DNA of 64,000 nt from Skeletonema tropicum (Eukaryota > Bacillariophyta > Thalassiosirophyceae > Thalassiosirales > Thalassiosiraceae), in NCBI GenBank assembly GCA_037178625.1, contig CM074128.1, positions 2,976,001-3,040,000 of the forward strand, read 5' to 3'. The notes beneath the pieces were generated by a model that saw nothing but the letters and a program-made list of their open reading frames with translations, was not told the origin of the DNA and ran no database searches. Position numbers and translations under genes: made by a program. Shown here in pieces: positions 46,201 through 56,655 of this stretch. How positions within the stretch are numbered: position 1 is the stretch's first letter; the number at the start of each line of letters is the position of its first letter.

Positions 46201-49200
46201 TAGCAATGAGCCGCTTCTAGTGGCCCATTATAGTCTTCGTTGGCACCGGAGAAGAAAATTAGTCCTGCTCAGATGGCTGGCGTGCGTAGAAGCGATGCTA
46301 CAGACTCGTCGCTGATCTGAGAGGTCCAGTGTGGGCTGGTCTTCGTCACTATAGCAATGAGCCGCTTCTAGCGGCCCATTATAGTCGGCGGTCGCACTAA
46401 AGAAGCTTCTTTGCACTGCTCAGAGGGGTGGCATGCGTAGATGCATTGCTACAGACTAGTAGCTGATCTGAGAGGTCCAGTGTGGGCTGGTCGGCAGCAC
46501 CACATTCTACCAAATCGTACCTATCGTCGTCATTATAGCAATGAGCCGCTTCTAGTGGCCCATTATACTAGGTTAAGATACCACACAAGCTCAATAGCCC
46601 TGCTCAGACGGCTGGCTTGCGTAGAAGCGATGCTACAGACTCGTCGCTGATCTGGGAGGTCCAGTGTGGGCTGGTCAGCAGCACCACATTCTACCAAATT
46701 GTACCGGTTTCGTCACTATAGCAATGAGCCGCTTCTAGTGGCCCATTATAGTCGGCGGTCGCACTAAAGAAGCTTCGTTGCACTGCTCAGACGGGTGGCG
46801 TGCGTAGATGCATTGCTACAGACTAGTAGCTGATCTGAGAGGTCCGTGTGGGCTGGTCAGCAGCACCACATTCTACACAATCATACCTATCATTGTCATT
46901 ATAGCAATGAGCCGCTTCTAGTGGCCCATTATACTGGGCTAAGATACCACACAAGCTAAAAAGTTCTGCTCAGACGGATGGCGTGCGTAGGAGCGATGCT
47001 ATAGATGCTACAGACTCTTAGCTGATCTGAGAGGTCCAGTGTGGGCTGGTCAGTAGTGCCACATTCTATTAAATAGTACCTATCTTCGTCACTATAGCAA
47101 TGAGCCGCTTCTAGTGGCCCATTATAGTCTTCGTTGGCACCGGAGAAGAAAATTAGTCCTGCTCAGATGGCTGGCGTGCGTAGAAGCGATGCTACAGACT
47201 CGTCGCTGATCTGAGAGGTCCAGTGTGGGCTGGTCGGCAGCATTACTTTCTACCAAGTCGTACCTGTCGTCGTCACTATAGCAATGAGCCGCTACTAGTG
47301 GCCCATTATAGTCGGCGGTCGCGTTAAAGAATCCTCTTTGCACTGCTCAGACGGCTGGCGTGCGTAGAAGCGATGCTACAGACTCTTAGCTGATCTGAGA
47401 GGTCCAGTGTGGGCTGGTCGGCAGCACAACATTCTACCAAATTGTACCGGTTTCGTCACTATAGCAATGAGCCGCTTCTAGTGGCCCATTATAGTCGGCG
47501 GTCGCACTAAAGAAGCTTCTTTGCACTGCTCAGACGGATGGCGTGCGTAGAAGCGATGCTAAAGATGCTACAGACTCGTAGCTGATCTGAGGAGAGGTCC
47601 AGTGTGGGCTGGTCGGCAGCACCACATTCTACACAATCGTACCTATCGTCGTCATTATAGCAAAGAGCCGCTTCTAGTGGCCTAATATACTGGGCTGAGA
47701 TACCACACAAGCTCAATAGCCCTGCTCAGACGGCTGGCGTGCGTAGAAGCGATGCTAAAGATGCTACAGACTCGTAGCTGATCTGAGAGGTCCAGTGTGG
47801 GCTGGTCAGCAGTGCCACATTCTACCAAATCGTACCTATCTTTGTCATTATAGCAATGAGCCGCTTCTAGTGGCCCATTATACTCGTCGTTGGCATCCGA
47901 GAAGAAAATTAGTCCTGCTCAGACGGCTGGCGTGCGTAGGAGCGATGCTACAGACTCGTCGCTGATCTGGGAGGTCCAGTGTGGGCTGGTCGGCAGCATT
48001 ACTTTCTACCAAGTCGTACCTGTCGTCGTCACTATAGCAATGAGCCGCTACTAGTGGCCCATTATAGTCGGCGGTCGCGTTAAAGAAGCCTCTTTGCACT
48101 GCTCAGACGGCTGGCGTGCGTAGAAGCGATGCTACAGACTCTTAGCTGATCTGAGAGGTCCAGTGTGGGCTGGTCGGCAGCACAACATTCTACCAAATTG
48201 TACCGGTTTCGTCACTATAGCAATGAGCCGCTTCTAGTGGCCCATTATAGTCGGCGGTCGCACTAAAGAAGCTTCTTTGCACTGCTCAGACGGATGGCGT
48301 GCGTAGAAGCGATGCTAAAGATGCTACAGACTCGTAGCTGATCTGAGGAGAGGTCCAGTGTGGGCTGGTCGGCAGCACCACATTCTACACAATCGTACCT
48401 ATCGTCGTCATTATAGCAAAGAGCCGCTTCTAGTGGCCTAATATACTGGGCTGAGATACCACACAAGCTCAATAGCCCTGCTCAGACGGCTGGCGTGCGT
48501 AGAAGCGATGCTAAAGATGCTACAGACTCGTAGCTGATCTGAGAGGTCCAGTGTGGGCTGGTCAGCAGTGCCACATTCTACCAAATCGTACCTATCTTTG
48601 TCATTATAGCAATGAGCCGCTTCTAGTGGCCCATTATACTCGTCGTTGGCATCCGAGAAGAAAATTAGTCCTGCTCAGACGGCTGGCGTGCGTAGGAGCG
48701 ATGCTACAGACTCGTCGCTGATCTGGGAGGTCCAGTGTGGGCTGGTCGGCAGCACCACATTCTACCAAATCGTACCTATAGTCGTCACTATAGCAATGAG
48801 CCGCTTCTAGTGGCCAATTATAGTCGGCGGTCGCATTAACGAAGCCTCGTTGCACTGCTCAGACGGGTGGCATGCGTAGAAGCGATGCTACAGACTCGTC
48901 GCTGATCTGAGAGGTCCAGTGTGGGCTGGTCGGCAGCACCACATTCTACACAATCATACCTATCATTGTCATTATAGCAATGAGCCGCTTCTAGTGGCCC
49001 ATTATAGTCGGCGGTCGCACTAAAGAAGCTTCTTTGCACTGCTCAGACGGGTGGCGTGCGTAGATGCATTGCTACAGACTAGTAGCTGATCTGAGAGGTC
49101 CGTGTGGGCTGGTCAGCAGCACCACATTCTACACAATCATACCTATCATTGTCATTATAGCAATGAGCCGCTTCTAGTGGCCCATTATAGTCGGCGGTCG

Positions 49201-49713
49201 CACTAAAGAAGCTTCTTTGCACTGCTCAGACGGGTGGCGTGCGTAGATGCATTGCTACAGACTAGTAGCTGATCTGAGAGGTCCAGTGTGGGCTGGTCGG
49301 CAGCACCACATTCTACACAATCGTACCTATCGTCGTCATTATAGCAATGAGCCGCTTCTAGTGGCCCATTATACTAGGCTAAGATACCACACAAGCTCAA
49401 TAGCCCTGCTCAGACGGCTGGCGTGCGTAGAAGCGATGCTAAAGATGCTACAGACTCGTAGCTGATCTGAGAGGTCCAGTGTGGGCTGGTCAGCAGCACC
49501 ACATTCTACCAAATCGTACCTGTCGTCGTCACTACAGCAATGAGCCGCTTCTAGTGGCCCATTATAGTCGGCGGTCGCACTAAAGAAGCTTCGTTGCACT
49601 GCTCAGACGGCTGGCGTGCGTAGAAGCGATGCTACAGATTTGTAGCTGATCTGAGAGGTCCAGTGTGGGCTGGTCGGCAGCACCACATTCTACACAATCG
49701 TACCTGTCGCTTC
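43270..49713. repeat. satellite array, 35 units of about 184 bp with higher-order structure
   Basis: The word agccgct-(t/a)-ctag recurs 35 times from 43321 to 49543, mostly 182-196 bp apart. Irregular steps of 54, 151 and 233 bp mark internal duplication or deletion. Each unit holds gaccacattctaccaaatcg-type sequence, a gtcgtcactatagcaatgag block, the agccgcttctagtggccca core, and gctgatctgagaggtccag. Between about 47100 and 48615 the pattern 184+183+196+193 bp repeats twice, a 756-bp higher-order unit with nearly identical copies. Each unit has a minus-strand frame of about 70 codons (YNGPLEAAHCYSDDDRYDLVE type), but unit length is not a multiple of three and each frame ends within about 1.2 units. 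I read it as noncoding satellite DNA. Confidence 0.95.
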
Positions 49714-49717
49714 TATC

Positions 49718-49760
49718 TGATACATATGTATCATGTAACTTGTTACATGTAACAAGTTAC
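49718..49760. repeat. two adjacent perfect palindromes at the right edge of the array
   Basis: A 16-bp palindrome, tgatacatatgtatca (49718-49733), is followed after one base by a 26-bp perfect palindrome at 49735-49760 whose half-site is gtaacttgttaca. A weaker inverted pair, ttttcggagg and cctcgaaaa, follows at about 49772-49796. They sit directly where the satellite homology stops. Confidence 0.9.
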
Positions 49761-50051
49761 TTATGTGAAATTTTTCGGAGGCAAGCCCTCGAAAATTCCG
49801 TCGACGCCCGCAGATCGCGCAGACATAGACATCAGACATCGACCAAAAAGAGAAAGGAAAAAAGAACACAGGACCTTGTCATATCAATCATGATGTTGTC
49901 GTGACGTCGGCCCTAGACCCGCTCGCTCCTAGTGCCATCATTACACTTGCTGCGTTTACACTGGTGACTACCATCTTCATTCTGCCTTGTGAAGCGAGGT
50001 GTAGGATTACGAGTGTTCTACCGACATCCTTTGACTCAACACATCTCGAAG
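49761..50051. other. region between the satellite edge and the lipase gene
   Basis: About 290 bp. A short frame at 49901-50098 encodes a hydrophobic stretch (AIITLAAFTLVTTIFILPC) that could be an alternative lipase signal peptide, but it has no ATG and would need another frame change. Confidence 0.35.
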
Positions 50052-51266
50052 ATGCGGACGTACAAGAGATGTTCGCTATTCTTCAGTTCTCCTACTAGTA
50101 CTGTTGTCATCTACAACGAATGCCTACATTCCCAAATACTGAAATCGTGCTGGACATGGCGAAGCTATCCTACGCAGTTTATCACCTTAGAAAGAAGGTT
50201 TCTTCGTGTGATTCCTTACTAGTATAACGACACAACAACAAATGGCACGCAGCAAGAACTTCCAAGCGATATATTTAAGCGCCTTCTTCCGAATGAAACG
50301 TCGTGTCTCTATTACAATCACGACTATTCTCTCGGCAGGCAGGTATTGATCGTTCGAAACACGAAGAGGAAGTACGTTGCAGTTGCCTATGCTGGCACTG
50401 ATGATTGGCGAACTGCCTTATCTGATGGTGAAATTCTCACAGAAATATTTGGACCTCGCCCCGCTGACAATAATGTCAATATTCGTGGAAGCCATGGTAG
50501 AAATATAAGTTCCATTTTTGATAGTGTTCCTAGCAAAGTTAGAGTTCATAGTGGGTTTAACAACGATGTGTTTGCAAATGCTGGCTTTTCAACCGTGCAT
50601 AAATGTGTTTCATCTGGAATGCAGGGAGGAAATTGTGATGGCAAAGAGACTCATTACAACATCCATACGACACAACCTTATCGTCTGTATACCACTGGCC
50701 ATTCATTGGGAGCTGCGAGCTCAGTGATCTTAGGAGCAGCTCTGCATTTGATGTATCCGTCGGAGACGATTCAGAGTGTCAATTTTGGATCTCCAAAGAT
50801 AGGAAATTTCGAATGGAGCGCTTGGATTGACACCTTGCAGCCAAATTACGACTCATCAGGCCCAGTGCAAGAAAGTGGAACTGATGCGAGTCATCGTGGG
50901 ACATTCGAGATGTTTCGATTTGTAAACAAGATTGACCTTGTACCTCGACTCCCTGACCCGGTTTATTTTCAACACGCGGGCCACACCTTGCAAATGAGCC
51001 CTGGAGGCGATGTGAAGGCATATTACGATCATATCGGGGATGGAGACTTGGGCTATGCTGGAGTTCCTTACGGCTGGGGAGCAGCTCCTTATGTATTCCT
51101 CCCAGGTGCTATCGCATCTCACATGTGCACTCACTATCTTGATTACCTGCACGACTATCGGCCAAATTCTACATCATACGTCGTCAAGTTTGAGGCTGTA
51201 GACAACAGCACAAGAAGTGATGATGAGATCAATCCTCCTGATCATAATTCCTATTCAATAGAATGA
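50052..51266 (+). CDS. class 3 lipase, probably secreted
   Basis: The product is an alpha/beta-hydrolase of the fungal-type lipase_3 family, acting on acylglycerols or related esters. The active-site Ser is in YTTGHSLGAASSV, the likely Asp in VNKIDLVPRLPD, and the His in SHMCTHYLDYL. The early domain shows IVLDMAKLSYAVYHL and VAVAYAGTDDWRTALSDG. A signal peptide core (SSVLLLVLLSSTTNA) follows the ATG at 50052 if the frame moves by one. Three +1 frame changes fall before the catalytic part: near 50070, near 50139 and near 50210-50225; the frame is then clean from about 50226. Corrected length is about 403 aa. The catalytic half is firm; the N-terminal reading is inference. Confidence 0.8.
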
Positions 51267-51646
51267 ATTATGATTGATTGAAGTGTACATAATAAAGCTA
51301 TGTAAAGATCTGCTTGTCTCAAGCGCCTCAAAACGCATCGCTTTAAAAGTAGAGATAAGTATCATGGGCTCATCATGTGAAAGGCAAGTGGGAGATGCAA
51401 ACGTCAGAGTTTCTCAGTGACTGGCAGGTACGACATCTCAGTTTCTCCTCATCACAAAAAGACTTCCTCAACTTTTTCCAAGATCCGTTTGACTCCGATT
51501 AGTTCATAGGAGTAAGTAGGAGTAAACATCATAAGGAAGAGCCTCTGTTACACCCGCCCCGTTCTGCTGTTACTGCTGCTGCTATCGGAGAGTTCTTGAG
51601 ACAACTTAACACGTTTCTAGGGGCGAGAGAGGAGAGAGAGGAGGCA
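51267..51646. promoter_or_regulatory. intergenic region between lipase and 4-TM protein genes
   Basis: About 380 bp with no gene recognised. The downstream frame is open from 51596 but its first ATG is 51647. Confidence 0.35.
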
Positions 51647-52633
51647 ATGGTCACAAGCAAGGCAGGGCAGAAAACTGGGGGTTCGCGAAGCGCCGCTTCC
51701 AGCCGTATCAACGAGATCCATGAACGCACAACACGAAGAGAACGAGAAATAGCAGAACTGGTGCCCAAGCTCGCTACTAGATCGTATCACTTGGAAGAAG
51801 GGAACTCATGGTGGGAAGATTGGCTCCAGTATCAGAAAAATACACATCCGTGTAAGTTACTGTTGCTTTGAAGTTGTGTCCTACTCTCTAAAGCTTATGA
51901 ATGAAGTGGGTCTCACACTTCTTGACATCATTCAGTATTTAGCATCTGTTTTCATCATCCCCTGCATCCTATAAAGAGATTCCAGCGCATCATTATTCTG
52001 ATTGGATCAATAGCATTTGGACTAGCAATGACCAATATTGTGTATCTCAACTTTTTGAATTCAGAGCAAGCGGGCACAGCGGTGAACTATATCTATGAGC
52101 AAACCGGGGTGCTATCAGAAAAAATTAGTGAGACTACTTCAATTGAAGTGGATCAAAGTTTGCTCTTTCTATGGACTGTAGGAAGTTTCCTACACTCAGC
52201 TTTTGATTTGTTGATCTGGTACTTGGCTGCATGCCAATGCTTCCGACCTGGAGGTATTTTTAGTCAACGTCCATTTTGTCAGACCTTCGGCTTGTATCTG
52301 TCAGTACTATTGGTTGTTGGGGCGGTTTTTTCGGCTACAAGTGTGATTGTTCTTCGGTTAAATGCGAACATAGACAAAGATAATGCCGAAGATCCAACAG
52401 ACGACATTGTTGCAATGGCAGGGTTACAATCGACACGATTCTCGTTCTTGTTGGCTTATTCTCTCGAGCTGATCTTCGCATTATTTGTGTTCTACTTCCT
52501 TACGAGCCTTGTTTTTTTCTCTGGCATCTTGGGATGTGGTAGGATACCTATTCTAGGAGGACGTCCCTATGAGCTGCGCAAAGAAGCTGCTGAGAAAGAG
52601 AAGAGTGAATCAAGGAATTTCCAGGTTGTGTGA
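51647..52633 (+). CDS. four-span membrane protein of unknown function
   Basis: One intron at 51852-51935 joins exons of 205 and 698 nt, giving 300 aa. The first 70 residues are hydrophilic and charged (HERTTRREREIAELVPKL). Four hydrophobic segments follow: IIILIGSIAFGLAMTNIVYL, SLLFLWTVGSFLHSAFDLLI, GLYLSVLLVVGAVFSATSVI and SFLLAYSLELIFALFVFYFL. A short loop with an acidic patch (DKDNAEDPTDD) lies between TM3 and TM4, and the tail is basic. I do not recognise the family. Membrane location and targeting are unknown; no plastid motif is present. Confidence 0.75.
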
Positions 52634-52725
52634 TGACGAAAATAAAGATAGCTGAGTTTAATGGCTGTTTTAGGAAGTAAACCATCACTGCGAGACAGAT
52701 ATATTGTACACTCTTGCTATACTGC

Positions 52726-53484
52726 TCATTTGATTCTAGTGACAAGAACTTCAAATAGTAGAGTTGCATCTGTCTTGAACAACCTCTCGAATATCCTCGT
52801 CCCGTCCTTGGTCGTCGGTAGTGGCAATTGATTGTTTTTCCTTGCTGTAAATACAACAGTTGATGGCAACTCAATTCTTCTGACCCCGCCTTTGTGCATA
52901 CCCATCATACACTCTTCAAGTTCTGGAGGTAACTCGCCATCACCTATTGTCCAGGCTAGCTCATTAAAATCAGTATCTGCTTTAGTGGAGAAGTATTTCA
53001 CACCGCCCGGTTCGTTCGCGGTGGCAAAGGATTGGCATCTAATTGTCATTTCAGCTGCGATCTTGGACCCATTTCCTACAGTGGCATCTCCTTTTCCCTC
53101 GCGGTATTCACGGTAGGAAGCTCCAGATGCAAGCTTCTCGAAGGCAATGTCTTTTGAGTCTTCAGGGCGAGGACCATTAGCAGCCTCGATTTGACGCAAC
53201 CGCGATGCTACACCGGTAGTATCGCCTTCCACTGGCAAAGCTTTCAGAGCTGAAGGGTCAATGCCAGCGTTGGCAGGACCGGCTGAGTTGGTCAAAAGCA
53301 AAATAGAGGATGCTGATGCAACAGATTGCACAAAAGAGCGGCGGGTGCTAACATCTTCTTCATTATTTGAGTTTGCTCCATCAAGGGAAGACTTGATTTG
53401 TCTTTTGGTTGTGTAGGGCGATTGCAAACCTGAGAAGGCGTCGGTGCAAACCAACCCAGTCAAAAACAGTGCAGCGGCTCTCAT
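52726..53484 (-). CDS. FKBP-type peptidyl-prolyl isomerase, predicted thylakoid lumen
   Basis: The 252-aa product has three targeting parts: a signal peptide (RAAALFLTGLVCTDAFSGL, with an Ala-Phe plastid motif), a transit region, and a twin-arginine lumenal signal STRRSFVQSVASASS ending in ANA. The mature part contains an FKBP-like domain: CQSFATANEPGGVKYFST, LAWTIGDGELPPELEECMMGMHKGGVRRIELPS fragments, and LLFEVLVTRIK at the end. GMHKGGVRRIELP is the family's conserved strand. Several residues of the usual isomerase pocket are changed, as is common in lumenal FKBPs, so activity is uncertain. ATG 53484 is chosen for the signal peptide; the frame is open further upstream. Confidence 0.88.
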   Translation of the reverse strand: MRAAALFLTGLVCTDAFSGLQSPYTTKRQIKSSLDGANSNNEEDVSTRRSFVQSVASASSILLLTNSAGPANAGIDPSALKALPVEGDTTGVASRLRQIEAANGPRPEDSKDIAFEKLASGASYREYREGKGDATVGNGSKIAAEMTIRCQSFATANEPGGVKYFSTKADTDFNELAWTIGDGELPPELEECMMGMHKGGVRRIELPSTVVFTARKNNQLPLPTTKDGTRIFERLFKTDATLLFEVLVTRIK

Positions 53485-53864
53485 GATTAATTGCAACGAT
53501 ATCCAAACTACGACATTGATTGCAACGCTGATTCTTCCTTGCACCTTGCAAACAGCAACAGCACAATACAATTGCTTGATCATGAAAAGCGTAACAACAC
53601 GTCACAAAAGTCAATGTGATGAGTGACCAACTGTGACGCGTGACGCCGGCCCGCGGGCGGGCGGCTTATGCGTTGTCCATAGCGTCACGTCAAATTTTTG
53701 CGTGTGTGGTTCCCCGTGGAAAACGTCGAAAATTGCTCCACCACTTCCACCATCACCTGACCCGACCCTGCCACCTCCAGTATCTCCCATCATTCAGCCA
53801 CTGGGTAATCCTGAACCACCAACATACGATTAGCGTCCCCTGCCCCAATAACTCTTAAGCAATC
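53485..53864. promoter_or_regulatory. divergent intergenic region between FKBP and J-domain genes
   Basis: About 380 bp between divergent starts, with a GC-rich stretch at about 53637-53660 and C-rich sequence (caccacttccaccatcacc) on the plus side. No gene recognised. Confidence 0.35.
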
Positions 53865-55048
53865 ATGTCAGATGAAAGTGGAAGTTCTGGTGGAGGTGGA
53901 GATGATCTCTCCAGCCTATCTGGATTTTTCTTTTATGTCTTCATTGTACACCCCGCCACAGCTTGGATCTTGAAACCTGGGCGGTTTGAGAGGAAGAAGT
54001 CGATAATGTATGCTATTGGTTTCTTGGCAATGCTGGCAGCTGTCAAAACTGGTGAGTCTAACGTTGCGTGTTGAAATCTTTTGTCTGTTGAATATCTCAG
54101 AAATTGAAGAACCATCTTACACTGGAATAACCATCTTTATATCTGCTATCTAATTATCAAGGAATGGAAATGCAAGCAAAGGGTCCAAACCATTACGCAC
54201 TCCTCAACGTCTCCCGCAACTCAAGCCCACTCGACATCAAACGTGCCTACAAAAAGCTAAGTTTGCAACTTCATCCTGACAAAAATCCCAACGATCCTAC
54301 TGCCTCCGCGAAATTCGACCGTGTCAAAAAGGCGTATGATGTACTCATTGATATGGAATATCGAGAAGTATACAACAAATTTGGACAAGATGGTATCAAC
54401 TCGAGCAAAAGATTTGACGAAACGCAATTTTTCATTGAACTTGGTGTGTTTTATGTTACTTGGGGTATCATGGCATTTGTCCTTACACTTGGAAAGAGAT
54501 CCAGTCTCGGGAGGCAATGGACATTCACTGGTCTGATTGTTATGCTGGTACTTGAAATCACACTCATGACGAGCCAGGGTTCTCCATTCCCTTCTTGGTT
54601 CATGCCGCAGAATACGGAGTATGAGGCTGTTTGGTTGCTGCATACGCTATTCCCAGCTTTCATGAATGGATGTAGGTCTATCGGGTCGTATCTGTATGTT
54701 GATTTGGAGGCCCAGACGCGGCAGCTATTGCTTGCATTGCAGGAACAAAACAAAGATATTCTTCTTGTGTTGCGTGATGTCCAGATTGGTGTTCAAAATG
54801 TTCAAGCAAATGGTGGTGGAGGAGGTGGAGCTCGATTGGCAAATGCTGGTGTAGCTCCACCTGTTGGCGCGGCGGCTCGTGCAACTCCGACTGGAAAGAT
54901 TAAGGAACTGCAAGAACGCCTACAGGTTTCCAACTCGACGGTGCAGCAGGCAGTTGGACAATTGAAATCTGAGAAGTCCAACTCCAACTTTGGTTTCTAT
55001 GCGATGATCTTGGGTTATGTTGCCTTCTCATACATTTTCAGCTCATAA
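53865..55048 (+). CDS. membrane-bound J-domain (DnaJ/Hsp40) protein
   Basis: One intron at 54052-54161 leaves 357 aa. Order: a Gly/Ser-rich N-terminus, a hydrophobic segment (SGFFFYVFIVHPATAWIL), a second (SIMYAIGFLAMLAAV), then the J domain NHYALLNVSRNSSPLDIKRAY with the diagnostic HPD in LQLHPDKNPNDP and YREVYNKFGQDG. After it come hydrophobic segments (YVTWGIMAFVLTL, TGLIVMLVLEITLM), a heptad-type stretch, a Gly/Ala linker, a coiled coil and a C-terminal anchor (FYAMILGYVAFSYIF). The layout suggests an ER-membrane cochaperone recruiting Hsp70, loosely like Sec63 or ERdj proteins, but without a Brl domain. The compartment is inferred. Confidence 0.85.
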
Positions 55049-55558
55049 ACTAGAACATGTAAGAAAACTATGTCTGATACCTCTGTCTCTGGTCTCTGAG
55101 CCATTTGCCAGCACTTGTTCGCAGAAAATGAGGCCAGCAGAAAAGGACGGTCACTTTTTTGTGCCTATCAGGTTATTCAAGCCGACCGTTACAAACTCGA
55201 TTAATATTGGTATATATCACCTGTTAGATCTTCCTCGCTTCGGATTGACATCATCATGCATGCTACTACAGCCTGTAGCAAGATACTAAGGATAATTTCT
55301 ACTCAAACACATCAGGATGAACAGGCAGTGCTGATGTCATTCTCCCTTCCAAGCCAGTAAGTACGGATGATGTCCACTGATCAATCAAATCAATTTACCT
55401 GGATCAACCACTCTTGCATTAAAACGTTCCGGTGATCCCATTGATGTGTTGAAAGGAAAATACGTGAAAGTATGAATTATAATAGTTAGTTCAGTCGGTT
55501 AACAGTTTAAATGATAGTTATATTAAAGTCTAGAGAACACATCACACGTCTATAAGCC
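55049..55558. other. convergent intergenic region, nothing recognised
   Basis: About 510 bp between the convergent J-domain and prohibitin genes. It should contain both 3' UTRs. Small frames here have no support. Confidence 0.35.
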
Positions 55559-56407
55559 TTATTTGTCAACACTGAGAAGAAGTCCTGGAGAAGATGAATC
55601 TCCTCCTCCTCCGGAAGAGCCACCAGGCAAGTAAGTAATATTTCTTCCCTTAGCCAACTTCTGTGCAATTTCCTTTGCAGCGTCAATTCTTCTAACCTCG
55701 ATAATGGCATTACCTGTCTTTTCCATTGCCTTGGTGATAATTGAAGCAGCCTCTGCTTCTCCCTCCGCCCTAGTCACACTTGCAATTCTCTCTTGCTCAG
55801 CCCTTTGCACAACATATTGCTGTCTCTCTGCCTCTTGGTAAGCAACCTGTTTTGATTCAATAGCCCTCATGAACTCACGGCCGAAGGTCAAATGTGTGAT
55901 GGCAACATCATCCAAAGTCAAATGGAAATGTGCTCCACGTTTGATCATCTCAGTCTTGATCCTGTTGGATACTTCCGCACGCTTACTCAACAGCTCTTCA
56001 GCGTTGTATTGGGCTACCACTGACTTGAGCACTTCATTTCCAATGGAGGGCAAAACACGCTCATCAAAATCAGTACCAAGCTCTCGGTACAACTGTGGAA
56101 GCTTCTCAATTACTGGACGCCACAACACTCGCAGTTTGATGTTTACCATCTGTAAATCCTTGGTACCCGTCACAGACGGAATTTCACGCGGCTTAGTCCT
56201 CACATCAATAATGATTGGTCTCTGCACGACAGGGATCATGAAATGTGTCCCCTCATTACGGACATCAGGAAGAATACCACCGCGGAGGGTGTCGAACATG
56301 ACGGCTCGCTCTCCTCCATCGACGTTGTAGATACAAGAGTTGACGGTGAAAGCACCGATAGTAAGGGCACCTGCTGCGGTGGAAAGACGGCCGAGAACTT
56401 TATCCAT
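55559..56407 (-). CDS. PHB1: prohibitin 1
   Basis: The 282-aa product belongs to the prohibitin (SPFH/band 7) family, which forms ring complexes in the mitochondrial inner membrane. It matches PHB1 end to end: CIYNVDGGERAVMFD, HFMIPVVQRPIIIDVRTKPR, QMVNIKLRVLWRP, ELGTDFDERVLPSIGNEVLK, FHLTLDDVAITHLTFGREF and a coiled coil with AEGEAEAASII. The N-terminal hydrophobic stretch (AAGALTIGAFTVNSCIYNV) is the membrane anchor. The gene has one exon and no frame damage. Confidence 0.97.
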   Translation of the reverse strand: MDKVLGRLSTAAGALTIGAFTVNSCIYNVDGGERAVMFDTLRGGILPDVRNEGTHFMIPVVQRPIIIDVRTKPREIPSVTGTKDLQMVNIKLRVLWRPVIEKLPQLYRELGTDFDERVLPSIGNEVLKSVVAQYNAEELLSKRAEVSNRIKTEMIKRGAHFHLTLDDVAITHLTFGREFMRAIESKQVAYQEAERQQYVVQRAEQERIASVTRAEGEAEAASIITKAMEKTGNAIIEVRRIDAAKEIAQKLAKGRNITYLPGGSSGGGGDSSSPGLLLSVDK

Positions 56408-56655
56408 GGTTGCAATTATTAGTAGAGTGTATCTTTTTGTGGTGCTGGCAGATTTATTTCATGGCCTGCGTCGATTTTAGCGGTGAGCATTCGTGGACAA
56501 ATCCACTCGTGGGCTGTGCCTCTGACGCCCCCTTTTCTGCTCCCTGTACGTATGTTTTATTTCTCCTCGAGAAAAAGGAAGAGAGGCTTCATCTACTCGT
56601 CGGGAGAATGGTTGTGTAGCGAGGAAGATGTACAATACTTTTTCGTTAAGACTTG

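Noticed and set aside
43424..49599. Many minus-strand frames of 60-90 codons in the satellite (MQRSFFSATADYNGPLEAAHCYSDDD type) as a repeated protein family
   Set aside because: Unit length is not a multiple of three, frames rotate and stop in every unit, and no start, splice pattern or known domain supports translation.
43270..49713. CRISPR array
   Set aside because: Units are about 184 bp, diverged throughout, with no short exact repeat and unique spacer pattern, and the genome is eukaryotic.
49901..50098. Signal-peptide-like frame as a separate small secreted protein or the true lipase N-terminus
   Set aside because: It has no ATG, and a better signal peptide adjoining the lipase domain starts at 50052.
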